DNA of 64,000 nucleotides from Antedon mediterranea (taxonomy: Eukaryota; Echinodermata; Crinoidea; Comatulida; Antedonidae), in the NCBI RefSeq assembly GCF_964355755.1, contig NC_092670.1:36443795-36507794 (forward strand), written 5' to 3'. Numbering within the stretch: the stretch's first letter is position 1; the number at the start of each line of letters is the position of its first letter. This document shows, in pieces, positions 34,705-43,701 of the stretch. The translations under genes and the position numbers were made by a program. Under the pieces are notes generated by a model, which was given only the letters and a program-made list of their open reading frames with translations, did no database searches and was not told where the DNA came from.

Positions 34705-35560
34705 GTTTTAGTTTAAGCATAAAAAATAAATAACAAAATTGTTAATAGTTAAAAGATTCAGAATAAAATTTATATTTTAAGTTAAAGTTTCAAATTTACT
34801 TTTCTAATTATTTGAAGAATTTAGGAACAAAAACATTTATAAAGTTAGTTAAACGATTGAGAATAAACATTTATATTTTACGTTTACTTATTTAAATCAG
34901 GGAGTTTTTTACAACTCCCTGTTTAAATTTACTTAATTATTTTGAGAATAAAACAATTTTGAATACTTTAACTGTTATTGTTTTTGATTTTTTACGAAGC
35001 TAAGTTTAAGTTCTATATTTACCTAAATAAATAATTCACTTTAACCATACATCAAAACAACTGTGGTAAAAGAAATGTGAAATGACCTGTAGAAGAGAAT
35101 AAAAATAACATTGTCGTTAGTATCAATTAATTGTGTGTTGTGTAATACACTGTACACTAATTTACCTCCCACGTAGCTAAAGTGGAACATTCGAAACGTC
35201 CCCAGTCTGTTCTGGGTCAACCGTTGGTCAAATACAATCCACTATTTAATACACAATGCACCCCTATTTTTTCGAATGGAATAACCCTAAAAAAGCCCGG
35301 TACATAAAATGCCCGTGATCCCGAGGCTCTAGTCTAGATTTGTAAAAAGAAAATTTTAATCCTCTCATCACAGCTATATAATATTATATTTTTTTTAGAA
35401 TAGACTGTTGTCGTGTTCTACTTTCTGCTGTCCTGAAAATGTAGGCCTAGGCATATTATTAATTTTCTGAATTTAAATGAATCTGTAATATTAAATATTA
35501 ATAATAATTTTCTTTTCTAAAATGTGCAGACAAGGTAATATCAATTATTGTCTCCGAAAA
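34705..35560. other. Upstream flank of ORMDL, no gene seen
   Basis: AT-rich; several TTTAAGTTAAA-like words and a short inverted pair CAGGGAGT/ACTCCCTG at 34899-34922. The ORMDL promoter and 5' UTR exon should be here, but no clear signal was found. Confidence 0.45.
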
Positions 35561-35577
35561 AAGCAGAATCATTTTAT

Positions 35578-37013
35578 ATGGCAGGCCAGGATATAACACA
35601 GAAGCCTAGTATGGATTGGCTAAACAATCGTGGACTGTGGTTTTCGTACGCTGTTGCAGTGTATGTTTTGCACCTAGTGTTTCTCATTATGCCGTTTCTT
35701 AGTTCGGGGACAGCGTGGACACTGACAGTTGCTGTCCATGCAGTGGTAAGTATAAACAGACTGTATTTGTAATTTTTCATGTTATGGATTTGACACAATA
35801 GATCCAGTGATGTAGCCACAGGAAATAAAGTGGTCTGGTTTTTCGCAAGAAAAGGGAACAATCTCTGTTCAAGCCAAAAAAGTGGCCAGGTTGAAACCTT
35901 ACCAACCGTACTAGTGGCTACGGCCCTGAGGTCATAGGTGGGTATCTTTATTTATTTAAAATATTGCGTTCTTTAATGATAAAGCAACCAACTTTTATAA
36001 ATAATTGTTTTTTGCAGCTCAACTATATCTGTATGCACTATTTCAAAGGCTCAATCTTATTTGAAGATCAAGGCAAGTCACGATACCTGACCATGTGGGA
36101 ACAGATAGATGGGGAGGAGCAGTTCACTGCTACAAGAAAGTTTTTCACTATTGTACCAATTGTTTTGTAAGTAGATGTAAAATTTTGAAGGCTTCATAGA
36201 AACTAAAAAGGGCTGGGATTAGGCGCTTCCTTTTTCCATCCCCTCACCTTTTTTCTTCCACTTCCTATTTCCCTTCCTCTTTCTCCTCCTCTCCCTCTTC
36301 TCCATATTCTCTCCTTCCCTCTTACTTTTCCCATCCCTCACTTCCTTCCTCTCCTATTCCTCTTTCCCCTCTTCCTCTTTTCCCTTTCTCTTTCCCCTCC
36401 TATCCCTCTTCCATGTTCTCTCCATATTCTCTCCTTCTCAATTCCTTTTTCCCATCCCTCCATTCTTCCTCTTCCTTCCTTCCCCATCTCTCCCTTCCTT
36501 CCCCTCCTCTCCCTCTTTCCCCTCCTCTCCCTCTTTCCCCTCCTCTCTCTTTCTTTGTGGGTAAAATGCTTGACTTTGTTTTTACTGTTCTGGTTTTATG
36601 GTAAAATAGTAGTATCTGTTTTTAAATAACATATAATTTTATAGTGATAGGTTTTTCAAAATAAACTAACCTCAATGTACAGTAAAATGGACATTGTTGA
36701 TTAAGGCAAATTCTCATGTTGATATTAATAATAAATTGTTTTAATGTGCCCTGTTTATCTGCAATATACTTGTTTATTGTTTTCTCTAGCCTATACCCCA
36801 ATGGATATTTTTAATTTCTTTGGCAAATTCTCATGTTGATATTAATATTAAGTTGCTTTCATATCCTGTGTTTATAGATTTTTTGCTGCGAGTTTCTACA
36901 CAAAATGTGATCCGACACATTTCATGTACAACAGCGTGTTCACAACTATGTCAGTCTTACCCAAGTTTCCGGTTTTCCATCGTGTTAGAATATTCGGAAT
37001 CAACAAGTATTAA
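35578..37013 (+). CDS. ORMDL: ORMDL-family regulator of sphingolipid synthesis
   Basis: ER membrane protein that restrains serine palmitoyltransferase in response to ceramide. Exons 35578-35745, 36018-36166 and 36878-37013 are in phase and give 150 aa; human ORMDLs are 153 aa. Diagnostic blocks: [20 protein letters not shown] (N-x-RG-x-W), [58 protein letters not shown] and the C-terminus [18 protein letters not shown]. Four hydrophobic segments are visible, as expected. A 3' splice site at 35530 precedes the start, so a 5' UTR exon lies upstream. Intron 2 contains a CT-rich tract and a PHOSPHO2-like fragment. The first AATAAA is at 37699, which would put a family A MITE in the 3' UTR. Which of vertebrate ORMDL1-3 it matches is not meaningful for an invertebrate single gene. 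Confidence 0.95.
36226..36556 (+). repeat. C/T-only tract in ORMDL intron 2
   Basis: About 330 bases of nearly pure pyrimidine with CCCTCTTCC-type words on the transcribed-sense strand. Mirror-symmetric purine/pyrimidine runs of this kind can form triplex DNA. The tract is not next to an acceptor. Confidence 0.8.
36715..36859. repeat. 37-bp direct repeats flanking a 70-bp insert in ORMDL intron 2
   Basis: GGCAAATTCTCATGTTGATA at 36715 recurs at 36822, and the similarity extends over 37-38 bases with a few changes. Between them lies the PHOSPHO2-like segment. Confidence 0.8.
36739..36799 (-). pseudogene. PHOSPHO2-derived coding fragment
   Basis: 61 bases match 40409-40469 of the PHOSPHO2 coding exon with three differences. 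Read on the minus strand both encode [20 protein letters not shown]. All three differences are third-position and synonymous (CTA/CTG, AAA/AAG, ACA/ACC). No wider homology was seen on either side. It is either a captured fragment of a conserved paralogue or a duplicate that changed only silently. Confidence 0.82.
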
Positions 37014-37378
37014 TCGACAAGATCAAAATGCATAAATTAAAAAACTGCTGAAAGAAGTATGATGTCCTGAATGTTAATTCTGTAAGGTTTTTTGATGGAC
37101 TGAATCTTTCAATTCTTCAAAAAAGCGTCCATGGAGCGTACCGTATGCAAACAGCAACATTACAACATTAATGTGCCTCTTGCAATATAAAAATGGTTAT
37201 CGTATGGATTGTGAGAACATACAGCGGTTGGATGTGTGTAGATAAGGGTTGTACAAAGACTATTGTGCACAACTGACAGGTCAGAGGTCACAAACTTGTA
37301 AATATTCTCAATGTGATTAAGTAAATCATAGTTAAGTTAAAAAGTATATTATTTATGGAAACGTATTTCAAACCTTTC

Positions 37379-37528
37379 AAGCTCTGTCTACACTATCATA
37401 CTAGTGTGATGTGCCCAAATATGGTAGTGATATGCCCAAATATGGTAGTGGTATGACATCATCATGTCCATATATGGGCACATCACATTTTTTTGTCACA
37501 TAAAGTTTGATAGTGTAGACAGAGCTTT
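37379..37528. mobile_element. Family A MITE (reference-quality copy)
   Basis: AAGCTCTGTCTACACTATCA ... GATAGTGTAGACAGAGCTT, a 150-bp imperfect palindrome with central CCATATATGG and repeated CAAATATGGTAGTGATATG. Probably within the ORMDL 3' UTR. Confidence 0.9.
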
Positions 37529-37698
37529 ACAGTAGGCAGTAAATATTTGTTTAATTTCGGTATCAGACAGTATTCATTTTTTGCAGGGTTTACAGTACTG
37601 CAGTAACCAGTACTACCAACCATAAATAGCCTACTAAACTAAGAATTTAGAAATTGATGCAAAATTACTGCAGTAGAAAATTGTTTACATGTTTCCTA

Positions 37699-37704
37699 AA
37701 TAAA
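37699..37704 (+). terminator. Candidate ORMDL poly(A) signal
   Basis: First AATAAA after the ORMDL stop codon, about 690 bases downstream. Confidence 0.4.
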
Positions 37705-37743
37705 TTTTATCCAGTGTAGAATATTAGTCAAATAATACCACAA

Positions 37744-37910
37744 GTATACAGTGATGTAATGCAGGGGGAAAAGGCTCTTGTTTAGCACTCCTAAGGGGCC
37801 CTCCAACACTTCGTAGTTTGTACTGCTCTGGATCCCCTTGAGTTCTGTAGCCCCTTGAGTTCTGTAGCCCCTGGGTTGAGCCAGTGAGTGCTCATAGCCG
37901 TTACGCTACT
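37744..37910. mobile_element. Family I repeat, diverged
   Basis: GTGATGTAATGCAGGGGG to CCGTTACGCTACT, sharing CCCTGGGTTGAGCCAGTGAG with 16018 and 21071. GAGTTCTGTAGCCCCTT is locally duplicated. Confidence 0.6.
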
Positions 37911-38151
37911 ACACATATATATAACCATAGTAGTCCATGTTAACATTGTAGTAAGCACAGATACACATGGCTAAAACTTGCACTGTTGGGTTATTCAACT
38001 CCCTGGAGGAGTATACTGTTGTGTAAGAAGAATTTGATTGCCATTTGTGCAAGAAACAAATTATAAATATGTTGGTAAAAAAAATGGTTATCACAAAACT
38101 TTGACGTTCATGGTTTGAATCTTTTTAATAATTATTTTGTCTTCAAAAATA

Positions 38152-38502
38152 TTAAAGATGTATTGCCCCCTGAAAAAATAGATTTTTCAAATTTGTTTGT
38201 TTAATATGCCATTTTTATGTTCCGTAATAGTTAAATTCACTTTGACCAAAAATTGGATCGAAAAAAAAGAAACATTATTTACCTGAAAAAGTGTAATTTA
38301 AAGCAAAAAATATTCAAACTGGCTACCAGCCAATGTGTTTTTGGTTGAATTTAACAGTTTGTTTTGTCTTTTTATAAGTTAAAAAAATTATTTTTTTTCT
38401 GCAGAAGTGATTAACTTCTTAAAAAACTACAAAATTGCCTATTCAAAGTCTGATTTAATTAATCTTCATTTTTCATGTTTTGTGGGAAAAATACATCTTT
38501 AA
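38152..38502. mobile_element. Family H MITE, full copy
   Basis: Inverted ends TTAAAGATGTATTGCCCCC and AAAAATACATCTTTAA. The interior has CTTTGACCAAAAATTGGATC and GAAGTGATTAACTTC. Related sequence is at 22066 and, reversed, at 44903. It directly abuts the next element. Confidence 0.78.
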
Positions 38503-38777
38503 GCCTGGTTTCCATTAAAATCGCTACAGCGTTTCCATTAAAATCGCTACACGCGCAGATGTCGCCGGCGCAATCGGGAAGGCTCCCTGATTCATCGCAG
38601 TCAAATCTGCAAAGTTCAACCATGTTCAACTTTGCCGATTTTGTCGGCGATGAATCGTATACGCGTACCAAAGAATATTTAGCGCTCGCGTACTAGATCC
38701 CCGATAAATTCTAGCGTTTCCATAGAATCGCTACGCTCTGTCATGTCGTGTAGCGATTTTATGGAAACCAGGCTTTA
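38500..38777. mobile_element. Family G MITE
   Basis: Inverted ends AAGCCTGGTTTCCATTAAAA and TTTTATGGAAACCAGGCTT, with TCGCTACAGCGTTTCCAT duplicated at the left. The terminal style resembles family D. Weak open frames on both strands are by-products of the palindrome. Confidence 0.82.
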
Positions 38778-39452
38778 ATAGACAGTATAGTAGTACTATA
38801 TAGTAGTGAGGTGTTAAGGTTGGTTTTCCACTAGGACGCAACACAAGGATTAATCTGGTAAAAATATAAAATAGTTTGGCACATATGGCGTTTCATATGT
38901 ATACTACTATACTACTACAAAAAATGGAAACGTCGACTGGTTGACTAACATAAAAAAGACAATAAATACAGACTTGGCGCATGTCTACACACAGTGTTAC
39001 AATTATACCAATGATGATACAAGATGGATCAACCAATCTGTAACTTGTAAAAATTAGTTTAGTGTGTTGCAATGCTTCCTTGTGGGACTTAAGCTTCGAA
39101 AGAAATGTAGGTCGGTGGCCTACTAGTGATTGGATAATTTTATATCAATTTTTTAGTTATTAAATTGCACAGTTTTGTTCATTATGCACTAAAAAAATAT
39201 TGCTTTTTTATAATCTTTTATTAAGTAATCATTATATCTATCAAGATATTCTGTTGGGATAGTGGAGAAGTAGAAATAAGATTAAGTGACAAATCGTTGA
39301 GTCAATTTAGTTTACAAATAAGAATGTTTTTGGGGGGTTGAATGGAAAGAATATTTTCATGAAAGAATTGTTCTATTCTATCTTAATGAAAATATTCTCT
39401 TCATTCAACCAGGGCTATGATTCAACAAATAAAAACATTATTTATTCATCTT

Positions 39453-39600
39453 TAAGCTCTGTCTACACTATCAAACTAGTTTGACAAAAAAAAGTGTGAT
39501 GTGCATAAATATGGTAGTGATATGCTCAAATATGGTAGTGATATGACATCATCATGTCCATATATGGGCACATCACATTTTATTGTGTAGACAGAGCTTT
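39453..39600. mobile_element. Family A MITE
   Basis: Near-perfect ends and centre (CCATATATGG). The right arm lost the TTTTGTCACATAAAGTTTGA segment. Confidence 0.88.
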
Positions 39601-39875
39601 ATACAATTTTTGAGGAAACATTTATTCAAATCCATCAAATGTTGAATGCTAGGCCATAGAATAAAGGCCGATTTTCATAGCATTTAATCAGTGTTGCAGG
39701 GTGGGTTCTTCTTCTCCCTGTATCATCACAATATATGTGAGCCAACCATTTCCTTACTAGAGGCTGGTTGACCATATAAAAGTAGTGACTTTTAATTGTT
39801 GAAATATGAAAAAATAAATGCTCATCAAGTGATACAAAATCAGCCAATCAAATAGCAAGGATTCACTAGGTGTGT

Positions 39876-40013
39876 TAAGCTCTGTCCACACTATCAAACT
39901 AGTTTGACAAAAAAAAGTGTGATGTTCCCAAATATGGTAGTGATATGATCATGTCCATTTGTTACGGGCACATTTTTTTGTCGCATAAGGTTTGATAGTG
40001 TAGCCGGAACTTT
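39876..40013. mobile_element. Family A MITE
   Basis: TTAAGCTCTGTCCACACTAT to TTTGATAGTGTAGCCGGA. The central palindrome is altered (CCATTTGTTACGGG). Confidence 0.82.
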
Positions 40014-40216
40014 ACATTTCCTTATTTATCTTGCGCCACCAATTTTCTTTGTAATCTTGTATTCTCTATTATTGTGTACTGTTACTGAAATAAATTTTAT
40101 TTCCTAAGCATTAAATTCAATTGATATACAGTACAATAAATGGATGGATGACCCAGGTATTAAAATGCTACGTACATACAATAGAAAGACATCAAACAAC
40201 TTTCTCCATTAATTTC

Positions 40217-40222
40217 TTTATT
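40217..40222 (-). terminator. Candidate PHOSPHO2 poly(A) signal
   Basis: AATAAA on the minus strand about 140 bases past the PHOSPHO2 stop codon. Confidence 0.45.
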
Positions 40223-40360
40223 ATTACTAATGTAGTATTTGAACTGAATAAACAATAAAAATATTAAGTTGTTTCCATGCTAAATTTTAGTACTATTATT
40301 TTACTTGCACATGCTGCATCTACTGTACATTTCTGTATGATTATTTTGATAGCAATGTTT

Positions 40361-41065
40361 CTAGTAAGTTTGTATTTCTTGACCATGTTTCCATATTTTT
40401 ATGGTAGGTTTTAATGTGCCCTGTTTATCTGCAATATACTTGTTTATGGTCTTCTCCAGCCTATACCCCTTCCTCGCAAACACCATGTCCTCTTCTCTCA
40501 AACCAGTACATGGACAGAAATCGTTCCCACCGTCACCAACAACAACCACAACATCATACAGCTTGCCGACTTCTATACATCGCTCCAGATGATCTTTCAG
40601 AACTTGGTTCTTGCAGAGGTTGGCAGGGCATCTCTGACACTTATGCTCGTGGTAGTGCTTGACGGAAAGACGTCCGTTGTGGAATTCGGCTGGATTGGTA
40701 TACACAGCATCGATGGAACCCAATAAACCTGCATCTTCCAGGATACAATCTATAAATATTTTATTAGAATCTGAAACTATAACACAATCTATTGATGATG
40801 TCTTTCCTTGAAACTGCAGGAGCTCCTTCATTCCTCCAACATACGGAATTTTTTTCATGTGGCGCAGGATCTTTTCTGGTTTCACATCTTTGGAGTGCAT
40901 AAATTTGAAGATTTCATCCATGTAGTCTGTCCAGCTTTGATGAAGTTGATATCGTGATTTGATATCACTGGGAACTGTTTTGTCTGGACACAACTGCACA
41001 ATCCATGTGTCAGAATTATCATCTATAATCGTGTGGTCAAAATCACATGCTAATAAAATCTTCAT
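40361..41065 (-). CDS. PHOSPHO2: PHOSPHO1/2-family HAD phosphatase (PHOSPHO2-like)
   Basis: HAD-superfamily phosphatase; vertebrate PHOSPHO2 acts on pyridoxal 5'-phosphate and PHOSPHO1 on phosphocholine/phosphoethanolamine. One uninterrupted 234-aa coding exon; human PHOSPHO2 is 241 aa. MKILLACDFDHTIIDDNSDT carries the nucleophile motif DxDxT (D8, D10); SDSN lies at 98-101 and GDGGND at 177-182. Metal-loop cysteines surround HKCQRCPANLCK. All expected catalytic residues are present. A strong 3' splice site (long T run then AG) ends at 41095, leaving only 29 bases of 5' UTR before the ATG. The gene lies about 190 bases downstream of TOMM7 on the same strand, so it needs either its own promoter and intron in that gap or a shared upstream exon. 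Substrate preference between the two paralogues is inferred from resemblance. Confidence 0.95.
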   Translation of the reverse strand: MKILLACDFDHTIIDDNSDTWIVQLCPDKTVPSDIKSRYQLHQSWTDYMDEIFKFMHSKDVKPEKILRHMKKIPYVGGMKELLQFQGKTSSIDCVIVSDSNKIFIDCILEDAGLLGSIDAVYTNPAEFHNGRLSVKHYHEHKCQRCPANLCKNQVLKDHLERCIEVGKLYDVVVVVGDGGNDFCPCTGLREEDMVFARKGYRLEKTINKYIADKQGTLKPTIKIWKHGQEIQTY

Positions 41066-41256
41066 GGCTGGTAGATTAATACAGATTCAACAACCTAAAA
41101 AAAAGAAGGCATCTTGTCGTGTTATTGTATATATACAATAGATGTGCTTTATACTTCTCATTCTCTCTCATTCATACTCATAATCAAAACATACTGATTG
41201 TAATAACTTTTCTACCTTTTTAATTGTACAGTATACATAAAATGTCTATATCAAAG

Positions 41257-41705
41257 TTAAGCCCACATTAGGCTGGCTAGAGTTGGCTCTGGCATCCCTG
41301 GTTCACCACCTTTCTTGAATCCTAGGTTTAAACATAATAATAGAATTATAAAAAACAAAACATTTCAAGCATGATTCACTCAATTTATGAATTAATAGAT
41401 TCAAATGTAACTTGGAGGTATAATTTTCCATTCATGCTTTAAAATTTGCCACAAAAAACAGGAACTTCGCTCGTGGTGTTTATGTCGCTTATCTATACTA
41501 CTAGACTAGCGGTACGGTTAGGCCTAGCTATCTATCTATATAGGCTAGGCCTAGGTAGAATTGAATTGAAATAGGTGATGATTTGTGACATTATTAACTT
41601 ACCAAGATACAAAATAAATGGAATAAAGCCGAAATGAAAGGTTAATTTAGCTGCTCTCATTACACTTAATAATCTATTTTTTGCCCCAGGGGTTAATTTT
41701 GGCAT
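41257..41705 (-). CDS. TOMM7: TOM7, mitochondrial import receptor subunit
   Basis: Small outer-membrane subunit that modulates assembly of the TOM translocase. Exon 1 is 41603-41705 and exon 2 is 41257-41321, joined in phase 1 to give 55 aa, the length of human TOMM7. Exon 1 encodes MPKLTPGAKNRLLSVMRAAK then FHFGFIPFILYLG; exon 2 encodes FKKGGEPGMPEPTLASLMWA. The WGFIPLVIYLGF..GADPGMPEPT pattern of the family is clear, with a single tail-anchor-like segment. The donor is G/GTAAGT at 41602 and the acceptor CCTAG at 41322. A variant poly(A) signal ATTAAA (minus strand, 41219-41224) is 33 bases beyond the stop. Confidence 0.95.
41505..41570. repeat. CTAG/GGCCTA cluster in the TOMM7 intron
   Basis: GGTTAGGCCTAGC and GGCTAGGCCTAGG flank CTATCTATCTATATA, another of the GGCCTA-rich palindromic clusters. 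Confidence 0.6.
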
Positions 41706-42200
41706 TTTTAAGCGATTACAATACCACCGGAATCTCCAAACTACGACTCGACAACACACGACTTTAAAAAAGGCTTTCGAACCACATGGTCTCCAGGTAA
41801 GTTCAGGTATCCGTTTTGGAACTTGTGAATGTTCCCTTTTTACTATTAACTGTGGAACGCGAAAACGGTCATTTTAAGTAGGCCTACAATTTAACCAACA
41901 ACAGTTTTGTATTGTTTTCGTTTATAATTAACCACAGGATGGAGATATTATCACTAATCAATTTACGTTTCTTATCTTATATGATAATCAATAATTAACA
42001 CGAAGTGTATACAAAAAAGTAGAGGGGCAAAATCTGAGCGAAAAAGTTTGTGAGATTATTAGAAAAAATCGATAGGAATCCTAAGAATTAATTACAATAC
42101 CGGAAAAGTTAAAGGTCATGAGTCCACAAACAAACATTAAAGATCAAACACTTCCTTGAATTTTTCGATAATTTAAGGTCACAACAAACATTACAATTAT

Positions 42201-42452
42201 AATGGAGTGGATGGGCTTGGCTCTCATTATGATACCAAATTTATCATAAACTTTAACATGGAAATTAGTGTTTTGATATATTCTGTTTGGTGTGGTTCAG
42301 CCTAAGTAAATCAGACTTAAACAATGTTGATGTTTAGTAATAAAATGAGGCGTGTCAAATTATTAATCAGACAATTCTAATCGATAATGTTTACTGTTAA
42401 AGTTTATGATAACGTTAGTAGCATAATAAAGACAATTGGCCCATCCATTCCA
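42201..42452. mobile_element. TIR element of unknown family
   Basis: GGAGTGGATGGGC...ATCATAAACTTTAAC on the left and GTTAAAGTTTATGAT...GCCCATCCATTCC on the right are inverted. About 250 bp and noncoding. Confidence 0.7.
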
Positions 42453-42474
42453 TAGTCACTATTCAGTTCTGGAA

Positions 42475-42745
42475 GGCGATTGAGGACTGCTCGAGGTAAA
42501 ACAAAACGCTTCCTTATCTTTTATTTCCACAGATCGATCAGGCTTTTAATCAACTTGGTTAATTTTATTGTTATCAGAGTAATATTTTTGTACGCTCTCT
42601 GTTGTATTTTTCAAATATTTTTGTCTTTTTCTGTATATGAAGTTATTATTACTAACCTTCAACTAATGTTGAGTAATGTCAGGGCTCCGAATTGTATGTC
42701 AACATGAATTTCCTTTTGGACAAATAAAATGAACTATGAACTATA
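42475..42745 (+). mobile_element. Possible non-LTR retrotransposon 3' tail
   Basis: RTARGKTKRFLIFYFHRSIR then LLIN resembles the last residues of LINE ORF2 before the stop. The segment ends with AAAATGAACTATGAACTAT, a short simple repeat of the kind that ends LINEs. Weak evidence. Confidence 0.35.
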
Positions 42746-43701
42746 TATTTTTTTCTTGTGAAAAAGTCGTTAATTTAATATCAGTTTCGTTTCTAACAAA
42801 ATAAGTTCAGTACATTGGATAATGTTCTACGCGTTCCATATGTATCAACAAAAAAGGAACATTAAAAAAGTTCCAAAATGGTTAACAGATTAGATCAAAC
42901 AACAGAGGGCGTTTTTCTTCCCCCTCCCCACCTCCCCCATCATAATCATCCAAAACTGTTATACGTGTAATATTTTTAATTTAACCAGGCCTAGGCGTAT
43001 CCTTTACTTAAATTGATTAAATAATTATTTTTAATACTCGAAGCATTTATTTAAAAAAGAATTTATGTTTTATATTTTTTTGTAGGTTTATTTGTAAAAA
43101 ATTAATTGCATGTAAGCTCCTCTTGAGTTAAGGTCAAAGGACAGGAAAACATGGAGGATGACTCGAGCTGAGAGCAGCAAAATAAATTCAGCGCAGAAAG
43201 AGTGAGCTGGCAATATTAATGTTAATATCCTGCCCGGCTTCCTGTCTAAGGTTATCAGGTACTATGCCTAAACAAAGAATAAATTTGTATACGTTTGATT
43301 TTAAATTCAGGCATTATGCCATTATTATTATACTTTTATTATTTATTAATTAGAGGCGCTGGGCCAGCGGCAGGCCCCACCAAAACCGACGACGAGCCCA
43401 GCCAGTGGCAGTAGTGTAGGCAGGCAGCCCTGAGCCACCATGGATTTTTTATTTTTTTTAGAGTAAGCTAGTAAGCCTAGGCGGGCTCTAGTTGGCTGTT
43501 GCCGGTTATATACTCAGGATACTGACCCTATCAAACAGTTTCTTTCAGCAAAACATTTTTTTATTAGCCAATTTGTATTTTTTTCCAAAAATATAGAATG
43601 TTAAAATTTTAATTATGTTTTCATTTCATAATTATTGTATAGGCCTAGGCTATGTATATTAATAATAAACTATTAACATTTAATTTTAACAGCTAGGTAG
43701 G

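Larger units (their letters stand above)
41720..43690. other. Intergenic between TOMM7 and TRAPPC9 (divergent)
   Basis: Should hold the TOMM7 promoter (near 41750-41900) and the TRAPPC9 promoter and 5' UTR exon (probably 43100-43500, a less AT-rich stretch with GGCAGGCCCC and CCACCATGG). The contents are otherwise a TIR element and a LINE tail. No coding exon was recognised. Confidence 0.5.

Noticed and set aside
38475-38696. Open frames on both strands near 38.5 kb
   Set aside because: They fall inside the family G MITE palindrome.
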